Assembly: GCF_900107595.1 (NCBI RefSeq)
Contig: NZ_FNQF01000005.1
Location: forward strand, 1 to 64,000
Direction of reading: 5' to 3'
Length of the DNA: 64,000 nt
Source of the DNA: Psychroflexus halocasei
GTDB lineage: Bacteria; Bacteroidota; Bacteroidia; Flavobacteriales; Flavobacteriaceae
In this document: positions 52,198 to 61,009 of the stretch, one piece after another
Position numbering within the stretch: the first letter of the stretch is position 1
Layout of the letters: the number at the start of each line of letters is the position of its first letter
Notes under the pieces: generated by a model
The model's database searches: none
Seen by the model: only the letters and a program-made list of their open reading frames with translations
What the model was told of the DNA's origin: nothing
Made by a program: the position numbers and the translations under genes

Positions 52198-54780
52198 TCA
52201 ATAAGAATTGTGTTTTCTTTTTCTCAGTATGAGAAAAATACATAAGATAGCTCCGAGAATAATAAAGATTATCCACCATTTTATTTGTGGAGAATCTGTT
52301 TCTTGAGGTATCTCTATTTCGCCGTAATACACAAATCCAGCCCAATAATAAGGTGATTGTTTATGGTTTCTAATTTCAAAATGATCTAGGTAATCTAATT
52401 TTGATTGATGTAAGGCATAGGATTTTGATTGATGATTTTCAAAATAACTATAAAAAGATGTCATCATCTCAGCTGTTGATTGGTCGTTGACTTGCCATAA
52501 TGAAAAAAGTAAGTTTTTTGCTCCAGCATATTGAAAACCTCTAGCGAGACTCATGGCGCCTTCGCTCCCTTGAATTTTACCAATTCCTGTTTCACAAGCA
52601 CTCAAAACAACAAGCTCAGGGTTTAAATCTAGAGTATATAACTCGGGTAATATCAGTGTTTCATCATAAAAAGCTAAGCTTGCAGGTACTGAAAAGTTGC
52701 CGCCTTGCGCATGAGTTGATAAATGCAATATGTTATAATGAGAGGCTTTTTTTAAAAATTCAGATTTTGTGGCTTTGTTTTGGTATAAAATATCTGAGTT
52801 TTCTAATTTTCCAAAGCTTTTTGCTTCTTCTTTTGAGTAGCTTAATTCATAACTGGTATTGTCAAAAATCGGAAAAACGCCAAGTTGATTTTTTAAATCT
52901 GATTCTTTTCTATCATCTAAATAAAATGAAATAGAAGTTTGATAAGTCAAAGATTTCTCACGAATTAAAAATGGCATTTTCTCAAATTGGGAGGTCTTAC
53001 TTTTTTCTGTCAAGAAGGAATCAAATGGCGTAAAACTCAATAAAGCATCAGGAACAATAACAATGTTTTTTGATTGAAGTTGTTTTAAATTTAAATCTTG
53101 GTAAAGTCGATGAGCGCTTTCTTTGAAGTCTTTGAGTTGAGAATTGATGGCTGAAGGATCCTCAAAGAAAGATAAGTATGTTTTGACAGGTTTTCGTAAA
53201 TCTTTAGCGGTTCCTGTTTTGTTAAACGCAGTAGTTTTTTCTGTGATCAGGAAATCGTAAACCGATTCTTGGCCAAAAAAATACAGCTGCATCTCAGCTT
53301 TGTCAAGTTCTAATTTCTTTTGAATTTCTCCTATTGAAACCTGATGATTCGTTGTTTGTTTTAAATCTTTATCAATTAGTTCTTGTGTTTGGTTGTATGC
53401 TAAATTGATTTTATTTAATGCTTTAAGAACACTGTCAGAAGGTTTTTCATTATTTAATTGAGATCTTATAACACGATTGATAAGTGATTGTTGAAGCTTT
53501 TTCAATTCTAGGCTTTTTGATAAAATTGAGTCTTGAGGTTGAGTCTCCGAAATTGCACGTTTCTTTATATTTTTTTTTAAAACGATTGCTTTATTATTTT
53601 CAACATAATTCAGCGCTCGTTTGAAAATAGAGTTGTCACTTGATTTTTTTGACTGCTCATATAAAATACCTAAACAAGTTTCGGTTCTTTTTTTTGATGA
53701 GCTGAGGTGTAATATTTTAGCTTGCTGACTTGTGATTTCATGATTGATTAAATCAGAAACATAAAAACTCAAATCGTAATACTGAAGCGCTTTTTCCCAA
53801 TCGTCTTGTAGTTTCGCGAGTCCATCAAAAATTGTGAGAAATGTATTTTCAGGATACAGAATATCTCGATCGGTAAAAGTTTCTAAATCTTGCTGAGGTA
53901 AAAGTGTTTTTAGAGCTTTAAAAAAACTTTTTTCAGCTTTATCGTATTCTTTATTGAAGAGATAAATATCAGCTTTTTCAGTATAAAACTTTGCTAAGTC
54001 TCTCGCATTGATGTCTGCTTTTTTAATCAGTATTTCTTCAGCTAACTTCATCTTATTTTTAGCTTCTGAAATTTCATTGTTTTTCAAATGCAGTAAAGCC
54101 TCATTTTTATAGTAATTGAAAGAACGCTCAACTTCACTAGAATTTGAAACTAATTTCTTTGCTTTTTCGTAATCTTTTAAAGCAATTAGATTTGTGGTTA
54201 AATTATTTTTTAAAGCTTCCTTTTGTTCTGGCTTTAAGTCAACTTTTTTTAGTTTTTCTTCTAAAATATCAATCGCCATTTTGAAATGACCTGTGTTGTG
54301 ATAAACAACAGATAAATTAATGATGCCCGCTATTTCTTGATCTTTATTATTTTCTTTTATCGCTTGATTGATATATGTTTTAATAATGTTTTCAGCTTGA
54401 GTGAAATTGCCTGTTTTTGTATAAAGATTGCCTAGCGGTTTAAGGCAATATTCAGTGATGTCGTAATTGTCAAAATTTTCTTCTTGATACAAAAGCCAAG
54501 CTTTCTCATATAATGAAATAGCTTCCTGCGTTCGGTTATATTTTTTTGAATAATAACCCATGTTACATTGGGCAATAACCACTGCTAATTTTTCTTCAGG
54601 CTTTAAATTTTTCTGAGAAATTTTATTGATTTCTAACTTAAATTGATCGAGATGTTCTTCACTAGGCGAAGCGACAAAAGTATCAAGTGAATTGTATATG
54701 CTGTCTTCTAAATTTTGAGCTTGAGCTTGAAAAGCACAGAAAATTAAGATGCAAATAAATCTTAAATATAAATTTCGCAT
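52198..54780 (-). CDS. periplasmic TPR-CHAT protease-like protein
   Basis: An 860-residue protein with a signal peptide (about 1-21, ending AQAQ), a long tetratricopeptide region (about 30-400), a linker and a C-terminal CHAT domain (about 520-830). Both catalytic residues of this caspase/separase-like clan are visible: His in LHLSTHA (about 690) and Cys in VVLSACETG (about 729), followed by GAMSLARGFQYAGAKNLLFSLW. A transmembrane helix (about 835-852) and a basic tail (RKRKHNSY) close the protein, placing the CHAT domain on the periplasmic side. The gene lies 32 bases after the PKD/barrel gene. Substrate unknown. Confidence 0.9.
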   Translation of the reverse strand: MRNLYLRFICILIFCAFQAQAQNLEDSIYNSLDTFVASPSEEHLDQFKLEINKISQKNLKPEEKLAVVIAQCNMGYYSKKYNRTQEAISLYEKAWLLYQEENFDNYDITEYCLKPLGNLYTKTGNFTQAENIIKTYINQAIKENNKDQEIAGIINLSVVYHNTGHFKMAIDILEEKLKKVDLKPEQKEALKNNLTTNLIALKDYEKAKKLVSNSSEVERSFNYYKNEALLHLKNNEISEAKNKMKLAEEILIKKADINARDLAKFYTEKADIYLFNKEYDKAEKSFFKALKTLLPQQDLETFTDRDILYPENTFLTIFDGLAKLQDDWEKALQYYDLSFYVSDLINHEITSQQAKILHLSSSKKRTETCLGILYEQSKKSSDNSIFKRALNYVENNKAIVLKKNIKKRAISETQPQDSILSKSLELKKLQQSLINRVIRSQLNNEKPSDSVLKALNKINLAYNQTQELIDKDLKQTTNHQVSIGEIQKKLELDKAEMQLYFFGQESVYDFLITEKTTAFNKTGTAKDLRKPVKTYLSFFEDPSAINSQLKDFKESAHRLYQDLNLKQLQSKNIVIVPDALLSFTPFDSFLTEKSKTSQFEKMPFLIREKSLTYQTSISFYLDDRKESDLKNQLGVFPIFDNTSYELSYSKEEAKSFGKLENSDILYQNKATKSEFLKKASHYNILHLSTHAQGGNFSVPASLAFYDETLILPELYTLDLNPELVVLSACETGIGKIQGSEGAMSLARGFQYAGAKNLLFSLWQVNDQSTAEMMTSFYSYFENHQSKSYALHQSKLDYLDHFEIRNHKQSPYYWAGFVYYGEIEIPQETDSPQIKWWIIFIILGAILCIFLILRKRKHNSY

Positions 54781-54812
54781 ATCAAGCTAATTCTGAATTA
54801 AAATTTAGTAAT

Positions 54813-56789
54813 CTAAAACTTCCAAATAGCATAGAGCTGAATGTGATCGTGAGGCGTGTTGTAGTAATAAACATACCTAGCGCCAACACTTGGGCCAATT
54901 CTGGCACCACCAATATTGAAGCCTGCAAATGCACCTGCTTGAAAATCATTAAATTGATTTTTGCTTTCTGAAGTTTCCGAGATATCTTTAGATTCATCTC
55001 GAATTCTGATATCTTCTCCTTCATAAATCAGGTAATGTTCTGCTTCTGTTTTGTTTTTAATTTTTTGAGACAAATTCATTTTGAGTTCTAATCCTGCACC
55101 AACAGCTAAAAAATTATTGATGTTATAGCGGTAGGAAGCGGGAACGAGATGAATGCCAAAATTTTTAATATCGCTTTCTTCTTCATACAGAAATAAGCTA
55201 GAGGCATTGATAGCTCCGTTACCTGGTTTCAGTGTTTCGTATTTCTTGAATTCATCAAAAGATTCAGCGGTTATCATCAATTCAGCTTGAAAATATCCTC
55301 TGTAAGATTTAAAAGGAGATATAGTGGCACCTACAAAATACGAACTGTGATTGTCCAAGTCTGGTGATAAAATTGTCCCTGCTTTTGCACCGATTGAAAT
55401 TCCTGGTAAAAAACGTGTTGTGGCTGTATTGGTAATGATGGGTTCGTTTTTATCAAAAATAATAGCTGTTTTACTTTTTGTTTTTTGTTTATGAAAATCA
55501 TCTTTTAGCTTGATTGTGTATTTGACAAAACCTTTAGTTGAATCAATATCGGTAACGTTTTTTTGTTGACTTCCTGGTAAATAAATATTCTTAAAAGTAA
55601 ATATGGCTTGTTGTTCAGTTCTTGTTGTGTCAATACAACTATAACGAACTTCAGCTTCATCAGGGCAAGTAGGACATTCAGGATATTGATCAATAATTTT
55701 GATTGTTGACATATCAAACATATCTGGAATATCTGTTTTGAGTTGAACTGTACTTGCTGGCCCGTCTCCGTTATTTTGAAACTGCACTTTAAACTTGAAA
55801 GTTTTAAACCTGACTAACCTGTAATTCATGACAGTTGCGTTACTCGACATTTTATTGGGATCGTGAGAGTTGACGATTTCCATTTCAAGATCTTTTACTT
55901 TATGGTTTTCATAATTTGCATCTGGCACATAAATACTTCTGACGCTAATAATGGCGCTTGTGTCTTTTAGCATTTCTGGTTTTGTGCGTAAAGTGAAAAA
56001 TATGTTGCGTTCTTCGCTTGGCTTTAAATTTTCAAATTCAATGCTTTGGCTGTTTCTGTATTTTTCATCAGCCTCTAATAAACTGAGTTGTAAATCTCTT
56101 TTCTCAGTTGTATCCTGAGAAGTGATTTTCAAATCTTGAAGACTTCTTTTATGCGAAGCTAACCACTGATGCTCAGAAGAAGTTTCAAGTTGAGCTGCGT
56201 AAAAAGGTTTTTTGTCTCTTATTGTTTCACCATGATAGCTTCGTGTGTCTTTTATTTCAAAATTATCAGCTTTATATTTTTTTTCATTATAAAAAAGATA
56301 GAGTTTACCGTTTGTGACATATTGCTTAGGGTTTTTGTAGCTCATCACAACAACGATTTCTTCATCAGGAATAGGATCTCTATTTTTTCTGAGTTGAATG
56401 TCTTCAGTCATAAAAGCTTTATCTTCAACATCAGCTGGTGTACTTCTAACGGAAACAGATTTTGGTCTTGTCGTTGGTGTTTTGCCATTATCATAATGGT
56501 TTGTCGCCCATAAACGAACGTCATAATCACCTTTCTTTTTGTAGGTGTGTTTAGGTTCTTTTTTCGTACTAAAACTTCCATCTCCAAACTCCCAGTAGTA
56601 ATTGTAATAAGCTTGTGGCGCACCAGCTTTCTGGTATAACTCTGGTGTGTCTGATTTGAATAAAACTGAATTTCCTTGCTTTTCAAATTTTATTTTTGCT
56701 TCACGCTTAAGTGTATCAATCTTTACTTCTTGAGAGAAACTCAAGAATGAAGTAGATAAGAATATCCAGAAAATAATTGTTTTTCTCAT
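54813..56789 (-). CDS. PKD-domain outer-membrane barrel protein
   Basis: A 658-residue protein with a signal peptide (about 1-19), a PKD domain (YYWEFGDGSFSTKKEPKHTYKKKGDYDVRLWATN, about 50-100), an extracellular/periplasmic part including a DUF11/CARDB-like stretch (FKVQFQNNGDGPASTVQLKTDIP, about 330-360) and a C-terminal beta-barrel (about 460-658: ISIGAKAGTIL, YRYNINNFLAVGAGLELKMN, ending HDHIQLYAIWKF). The mature domain could contact a partner at the surface. The TPR-CHAT gene follows after 32 bases, so the two probably act together. Confidence 0.82.
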   Translation of the reverse strand: MRKTIIFWIFLSTSFLSFSQEVKIDTLKREAKIKFEKQGNSVLFKSDTPELYQKAGAPQAYYNYYWEFGDGSFSTKKEPKHTYKKKGDYDVRLWATNHYDNGKTPTTRPKSVSVRSTPADVEDKAFMTEDIQLRKNRDPIPDEEIVVVMSYKNPKQYVTNGKLYLFYNEKKYKADNFEIKDTRSYHGETIRDKKPFYAAQLETSSEHQWLASHKRSLQDLKITSQDTTEKRDLQLSLLEADEKYRNSQSIEFENLKPSEERNIFFTLRTKPEMLKDTSAIISVRSIYVPDANYENHKVKDLEMEIVNSHDPNKMSSNATVMNYRLVRFKTFKFKVQFQNNGDGPASTVQLKTDIPDMFDMSTIKIIDQYPECPTCPDEAEVRYSCIDTTRTEQQAIFTFKNIYLPGSQQKNVTDIDSTKGFVKYTIKLKDDFHKQKTKSKTAIIFDKNEPIITNTATTRFLPGISIGAKAGTILSPDLDNHSSYFVGATISPFKSYRGYFQAELMITAESFDEFKKYETLKPGNGAINASSLFLYEEESDIKNFGIHLVPASYRYNINNFLAVGAGLELKMNLSQKIKNKTEAEHYLIYEGEDIRIRDESKDISETSESKNQFNDFQAGAFAGFNIGGARIGPSVGARYVYYYNTPHDHIQLYAIWKF

Positions 56790-57168
56790 GAGGTTTGATT
56801 AAGAAATTCTTAAAAATAGCAAAATGCGGTGAAAAACTCACCGCATTTTTAAAATTCATGTTTTTTAAATGATGATTTTTTCTTCATTCAGGTTTATTAA
56901 AATGGCTATTCAATTTTTAGTTATTAAGCCTGATAAAGAGAAATTTCAAAATTGGTTGATTTTTTTCTTTTGAAAATTATCATCATTCTATAAAACATTC
57001 ACTTAGGATAAAGGACTTTACCAATTTCTATTTAAATTACTTGTGGTTGGAAAAACAACAACATTACTTTATTAAAATTCCACAGTTAGTTTTAATTTCA
57101 TTGATAAAGCCTAACACAATCGACTGTGTTCTTATATTCTCAACAAAAATAATGTTGAGAATTTTTTG
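56790..57168. other. 379-base intergenic region between PKD and lipoprotein genes
   Basis: It holds a strong hairpin (56821-56850) only 32 bases before the PKD start, and a second weaker hairpin (TTCTCAAC/GTTGAGAA at 57137-57161, followed by TTTTTT on the plus strand). No frame is convincing and no TAnnTTTG element was found on the minus strand. Confidence 0.45.
56821..56850. terminator. bidirectional hairpin upstream of the PKD gene
   Basis: AAAATGCGGTGA (56821-56832) and TCACCGCATTTT (56838-56849) pair perfectly around a 5-base loop, with A/T runs on both sides. It may terminate the lipoprotein transcript (-) or act as an attenuator for the PKD-CHAT genes. Confidence 0.65.
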
Positions 57169-58161
57169 TTAAGGTAAAGCTTCAATTTCTGCTTCAAGTT
57201 CATTTAATGAACCAGTTGTCGTGTCATCGATATCTATAACATAAAGATCATTGGCTTGAACTGTAACACCTTGTGTTGCATAGCGGTATTCGCCATTGTC
57301 TTCTGTTATAAATATGATGTGCATTTCTAATCCGATTGGAATTTGACCATAATGCTCAGAGAAAATATTAGCTTGATCATCAAAAACATCTAACTTAGCT
57401 AGTAAGTTAGGTTCGCCATCATAAGATAGGTAAATAGCACTATTTTCAAAACCGAAACCAGCAGGAACTTGGACTTGTAAAGTTGTTTTAGGTCTAGGAT
57501 CGCTCCAGAATCTATCAACATTTGTCCATCCAAAATCATTAAAATTTACATAATATGAATCAATATCAGGAAAAACACCCTCTTGTTCTCCTGCTCCGTC
57601 AGGGTCAGGCTGATCTTCATTCCATTCAAGATCTCCATTTTCATTCATATTGCCTGTCCATAATGTCATGTCATTTTCAATGCCGTTTGTTAAATCAGCA
57701 GGAACAGTCATGCTTGATAAACAATCCATAATTAAAGGTTCTCCATTCTGGAAAGCTTGAATATAAAATTGGCCGCCAGTTTGTAAAGCTGCTTTATCAC
57801 CATTTGGTTTAACTCCCATTAAAGGTTTATTAGATGTAGCCATTGCGCCACGTTCATAAAACTCAATAAATTCTAAATCAACTTCTCCACTAACAAGATC
57901 ACCATTTAAGGTCAAGCAATTAGAAGGAATAAATAAACTTGTTCCAGCATCACTTGTAAATGTGATACCATCTTCAGCATCAAATTGAGCGTTTTGCGTT
58001 ATGGAAGCTAAGCTGTTATCAAACATCTGATCCATAGCAGCTGAAGTTGGAATGTAATATTCAGGGCCTTCTGGCTGCGGTGTAACTTTATCGTCATCAC
58101 TACAACTCGATAATAGCACAGCTGCTAATGCGAAAGTTAAATAAGTTTTCATCGTTTTCAT
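57169..58161 (-). CDS. surface lipoprotein of the CHAT/ECF locus
   Basis: A 330-residue lipoprotein (lipobox LLSSCS, Cys about 20, followed by DDDK, a likely surface-export signal). The mature domain has a beta-rich part starting GITFTSDAGTSLFIPSNCL, VDLEFIEFYERGAMATSNKPLMG and a later PPDIDSYY-like segment (FPDIDSYYVNFNDFGWTNVDRFW). The GTSLfIPsncL/EfieFyERG pattern is common in Bacteroidetes lipoproteins of unknown role. It is divergent from the ECF sigma gene with 99 bases between. Confidence 0.75.
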   Translation of the reverse strand: MKTMKTYLTFALAAVLLSSCSDDDKVTPQPEGPEYYIPTSAAMDQMFDNSLASITQNAQFDAEDGITFTSDAGTSLFIPSNCLTLNGDLVSGEVDLEFIEFYERGAMATSNKPLMGVKPNGDKAALQTGGQFYIQAFQNGEPLIMDCLSSMTVPADLTNGIENDMTLWTGNMNENGDLEWNEDQPDPDGAGEQEGVFPDIDSYYVNFNDFGWTNVDRFWSDPRPKTTLQVQVPAGFGFENSAIYLSYDGEPNLLAKLDVFDDQANIFSEHYGQIPIGLEMHIIFITEDNGEYRYATQGVTVQANDLYVIDIDDTTTGSLNELEAEIEALP

Positions 58162-58260
58162 AATTTATAAATTTAATTGTTCACCCTTAAATCAACTTAA
58201 ACTGAGAAGTGTTACCCTATAATTTTAAATTTTTTACATTTACTTTTTATAATTTGTATA

Positions 58261-58842
58261 ATGAGCGTACAAAAAGCACATCCTGATCAAAAATATATAG
58301 AAGGTTTAAAGCAAGACAATTCATTTGTTATCAGAGAAATCTATGATAAATTTGCGCCTAAAGTCATTCATTTTATTTGTCAGAATAATGGTGATGATGC
58401 ACAAGCAAAAGATGTTATTCAAGAAGTTCTTCTAGTTATTTATGACCAAGCTTGTATTAAAGACCTAAAATTAACCTGCCCTTTTGATGCTTATTTTTTC
58501 TTGTTATGTAAAAGAAGGTGGTATAATAAATTGAAAAAGAAAAAGCTAGACACGGTAACAATTAAAGAAGAGATTGTATCTGAACATGAAGGAGCCAATC
58601 ATTTAGAATTTGAAACCAGTCTTTTTCAAGATCAACAAGAGCTTTTTAAAAGGATGTTTGGAGAATTAGGGAAATCTTGTCAAGACTTGTTAAAGAAGTC
58701 ATTTGAAATAGATTCTATGAAAAAAGTCGCAGAAAAACTTGATATTTCTTACGCTTATGCTAGAAAAAAGAAATCTTTATGCATAGGTAAACTGACTGAA
58801 ATGATTCAGAATTCTCCTCATTATAAAAATTTAAAATCGTAA
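58261..58842 (+). CDS. ECF-type RNA polymerase sigma factor
   Basis: A 193-residue sigma-70 family protein with only regions 2 and 4: region 2 includes REIYDKFAPKVIHFICQ, AKDVIQEVLLVIYDQ and DAYFFLLCKRRWYN (about 25-90); region 4 includes SCQDLLKKSF, MKKVAEKLDISYAYARKKKSLCIGKL (about 140-180). The next gene starts 2 bases later and is a membrane protein with the layout of an anti-sigma factor. It probably controls the divergent lipoprotein and PKD-CHAT genes; that is inference from position. Confidence 0.92.
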   Translation: MSVQKAHPDQKYIEGLKQDNSFVIREIYDKFAPKVIHFICQNNGDDAQAKDVIQEVLLVIYDQACIKDLKLTCPFDAYFFLLCKRRWYNKLKKKKLDTVTIKEEIVSEHEGANHLEFETSLFQDQQELFKRMFGELGKSCQDLLKKSFEIDSMKKVAEKLDISYAYARKKKSLCIGKLTEMIQNSPHYKNLKS

Positions 58843-58844
58843 AA

Positions 58845-59576
58845 ATGAAAGAGCAGGAATACATTTTAATAGAGAATTATTTAGCTGATGATTTGACAGC
58901 TAAGGAGTTAGGGGATTTTGAAGATAAGTTAAGGACTGATTTAGAATTTAGAGAAACATTTGAAACTTATCAACAAGTTTCGGATCAACTTAAGCATGAG
59001 TTTACACATTATTCTGAAAAAGAAGCTGTGAAGAAATCTATTGATAAAGTTGCTAATACTTATTTTGAAAAGAAAAAAGAACAACCGAAAAAATCAAGTT
59101 TTAAACCATGGCGAATAGGAGTGGCAGCGATGATTCTAATTCTTGTTGGAATTTATGCTTACCAAGAATTTTCAACACCAGTTTATAGTGATTATAATCA
59201 GTACCCAACGGTAAGTTTTCAGAGTAGAGGAGAAGAAAGTGAAAGCTTAAGAGAAGCTGAGGAGGCTTTTAACTCACATCAATTTGCTGAAGCAGCAACC
59301 CATTTTGAGGTCTTGGTTAAAGGAAATGATAATGTTGAATACAAATTATATTGGGCAATTTCTTTAGTTGAAACTGATCAGTTTGAAAAAGCAGATCAAC
59401 TTTATCTTGATATTTTAAAAAGTGAAAGTGTATTTGTTCATGAAGCTTTATGGTTTGGTGCATTGAGTAAACTAAAACAAGAAGACAATAAAGCAGCTTC
59501 ACAATTACTGAGTCAGATTCCTGAAGAAAGTGATAGATACAAAGAAGCTCAAAAGCTTTATAAAAAACTCAATTAA
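58845..59576 (+). CDS. putative anti-sigma factor with periplasmic TPR domain
   Basis: A 243-residue protein with an N-terminal cytoplasmic helical part (about 1-85; YILIENYLADDLTAKELGDFEDKL resembles the start of Bacteroidetes anti-sigma proteins), one transmembrane helix (about 91-107) and a C-terminal TPR-like region (about 130-243). No zinc-binding HxxxCxxC motif is present. The 2-base spacing after the sigma gene indicates coupling. TPRs on the outside could bind the TPR-CHAT protein or its product. Anti-sigma function is inferred from layout and position. Confidence 0.75.
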   Translation: MKEQEYILIENYLADDLTAKELGDFEDKLRTDLEFRETFETYQQVSDQLKHEFTHYSEKEAVKKSIDKVANTYFEKKKEQPKKSSFKPWRIGVAAMILILVGIYAYQEFSTPVYSDYNQYPTVSFQSRGEESESLREAEEAFNSHQFAEAATHFEVLVKGNDNVEYKLYWAISLVETDQFEKADQLYLDILKSESVFVHEALWFGALSKLKQEDNKAASQLLSQIPEESDRYKEAQKLYKKLN

Positions 59577-59599
59577 ATTCTTTAAATAATCATTTCGTT

Positions 59600-59652
59600 A
59601 AAAGCCTGATTTTTGAATAAATTTTAAAAATCAGGCTTTTTCTATTTTTTAA
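59600..59652 (+). terminator. terminator of the sigma/anti-sigma operon
   Basis: AAAAGCCTGATTTTT (59600-59614) and AAAAATCAGGCTTTT (59626-59640) form a perfect 15-base stem, followed by TCTATTTTTTAA. Confidence 0.9.
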
Positions 59653-59723
59653 TAGAATGATTTTTTAGAAGGAGGTAAAAATCGAATATTCAATTTTTAT
59701 AAGAGCAATTCTTTCATATCTAT

Positions 59724-59731
59724 TATATTTG
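59724..59731 (+). promoter_or_regulatory. candidate -7 element of the PAS kinase operon
   Basis: TATATTTG matches TAnnTTTG and lies 18 bases before the GTG start at 59750, giving a short leader. Confidence 0.4.
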
Positions 59732-59749
59732 TTATCAAATTAAAGAGAA

Positions 59750-61009
59750 GTGAGGAACAAAAAAGGTTTTGAAAATGATATAGAAATCTTTAAACTTTTA
59801 TTTGAAGGTATTTCTGAGGGCGTTATTGTTGTTGATAAATCCAAAAGTATTATAGAACTAAACACATCTGCATGCGAAATGTTTGGCTACACTTGTGATG
59901 AATTGGTGGGACAACATCTTGATGTACTCATTCCTTCAAAATTTCATCAGAAGCATAAAACATATACAGATCAGTATTTAAGCACACCAAAACGTCGCCA
60001 AATGGGCATAGGAAAAGAGCTTTACGGTGTGACTAAGGATGGACATGAGTTTCCGGTTGAGGTTGGTTTAAACCCGTTTAAGCTTAAAAATGAAGATTTT
60101 GTGATGTCTATGGTAACCGATATTACTATCAGAAAGGAAAATGAGGTTGTTATTGAAAGACTTAATTTAGAGCTTGAGAGAAAAATTCAGCGTCGTACCG
60201 AAGAATTAGAACAGACAATAAGGAAGTTAACTAGCCTTAATAAAGCGCTTGAAATAGAGATAAATAAGAGGAAAATTGCAGAAGCTAAAACTAAAGACGC
60301 ACTTCAGAAAGAACGTGAATTAAGCGAGTTAAAAACCAAATTTTTATCTTTAGTTTCTCATGAATTTAAAACCCCTTTGAGCGGTATTTTAACATCAACT
60401 AGTTTAATAGGTAAATATCAAAAGACAGACCAGCAAGATAAGCGAGATAAGCACCTTAAAACGATTAAGAATAAAGTACATTATCTTACAGGAATCCTAA
60501 ATGACTTCTTGTCAGTTGAGCGTTTAGAGACTGGCAAAGTCACTTATAATTATGAGGATTTCAGCTTGGTTAACCTTGTTAATGAAGTCATCTATGGAGC
60601 TAATATTACATTAAAAGAAGGCCAGAACCTTCACTATCCAAAAGATGTTGAGGATGTAACTTTAAAGCAAGATAAAAATGTTATAGAGTTAATTTTTTCA
60701 AATTTATTAAGTAACGCCATCAAATATTCACCTGAACACACAGATATTTACTTTAAAGTTGATACCACAGACGAGAAAATTTTAAAATTTGAGATTCAAG
60801 ATCAAGGTATAGGTATTCCAGCAGAAGATCAAAAACATATTTTTCAACGTTATTTCAGAGCAGAAAATGCTTTGCTTAATCAAGGAACAGGAATCGGGCT
60901 AAATATAGTTAAAGATCACCTTGAAAATCTCAATGGAAAAATTAAATTTGAAAGCAAAGAAAATATAGGAACGATTTTTTTTATAGAAATACCAAAGAGA
61001 CATGAGTAA
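59750..61009 (+). CDS. PAS-domain sensor histidine kinase
   Basis: A 419-residue soluble kinase without membrane segments. It starts with GTG. Domains: PAS (about 12-130, with EGVIVVDKSKSIIELNTSACEMFGY and a PAC-like MSMVTDITIRKE end), coiled coil (about 135-195), HisKA (SLVSHEFKTPLSGI, His about 203) and HATPase (NLLSNAIKYSPEHT, DQGIGIPAEDQ, GTGIGLNIVKDHL). PAS may bind heme, flavin or another ligand, which cannot be read from sequence here. It overlaps the regulator gene by 8 bases, so the two form a two-component pair. Confidence 0.93.
   Translation: MRNKKGFENDIEIFKLLFEGISEGVIVVDKSKSIIELNTSACEMFGYTCDELVGQHLDVLIPSKFHQKHKTYTDQYLSTPKRRQMGIGKELYGVTKDGHEFPVEVGLNPFKLKNEDFVMSMVTDITIRKENEVVIERLNLELERKIQRRTEELEQTIRKLTSLNKALEIEINKRKIAEAKTKDALQKERELSELKTKFLSLVSHEFKTPLSGILTSTSLIGKYQKTDQQDKRDKHLKTIKNKVHYLTGILNDFLSVERLETGKVTYNYEDFSLVNLVNEVIYGANITLKEGQNLHYPKDVEDVTLKQDKNVIELIFSNLLSNAIKYSPEHTDIYFKVDTTDEKILKFEIQDQGIGIPAEDQKHIFQRYFRAENALLNQGTGIGLNIVKDHLENLNGKIKFESKENIGTIFFIEIPKRHE

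Noticed and set aside
54782-55024. An 80-residue minus-strand frame before the CHAT gene
   Set aside because: It overlaps the C-terminal barrel of the PKD protein in another frame and lacks recognisable features.
57137-57167. Hairpin followed by T6 on the plus strand after the lipoprotein gene
   Set aside because: Its T-run is on the wrong strand for the minus-strand lipoprotein gene and no plus-strand transcript is expected there, so it was not called a terminator.
58162-58260. A shared ECF-type promoter (GTTACCC on one strand, GGGTAAC on the other) between lipoprotein and sigma genes
   Set aside because: A single short match without a known -35/-10 consensus for this sigma group cannot be told from chance.
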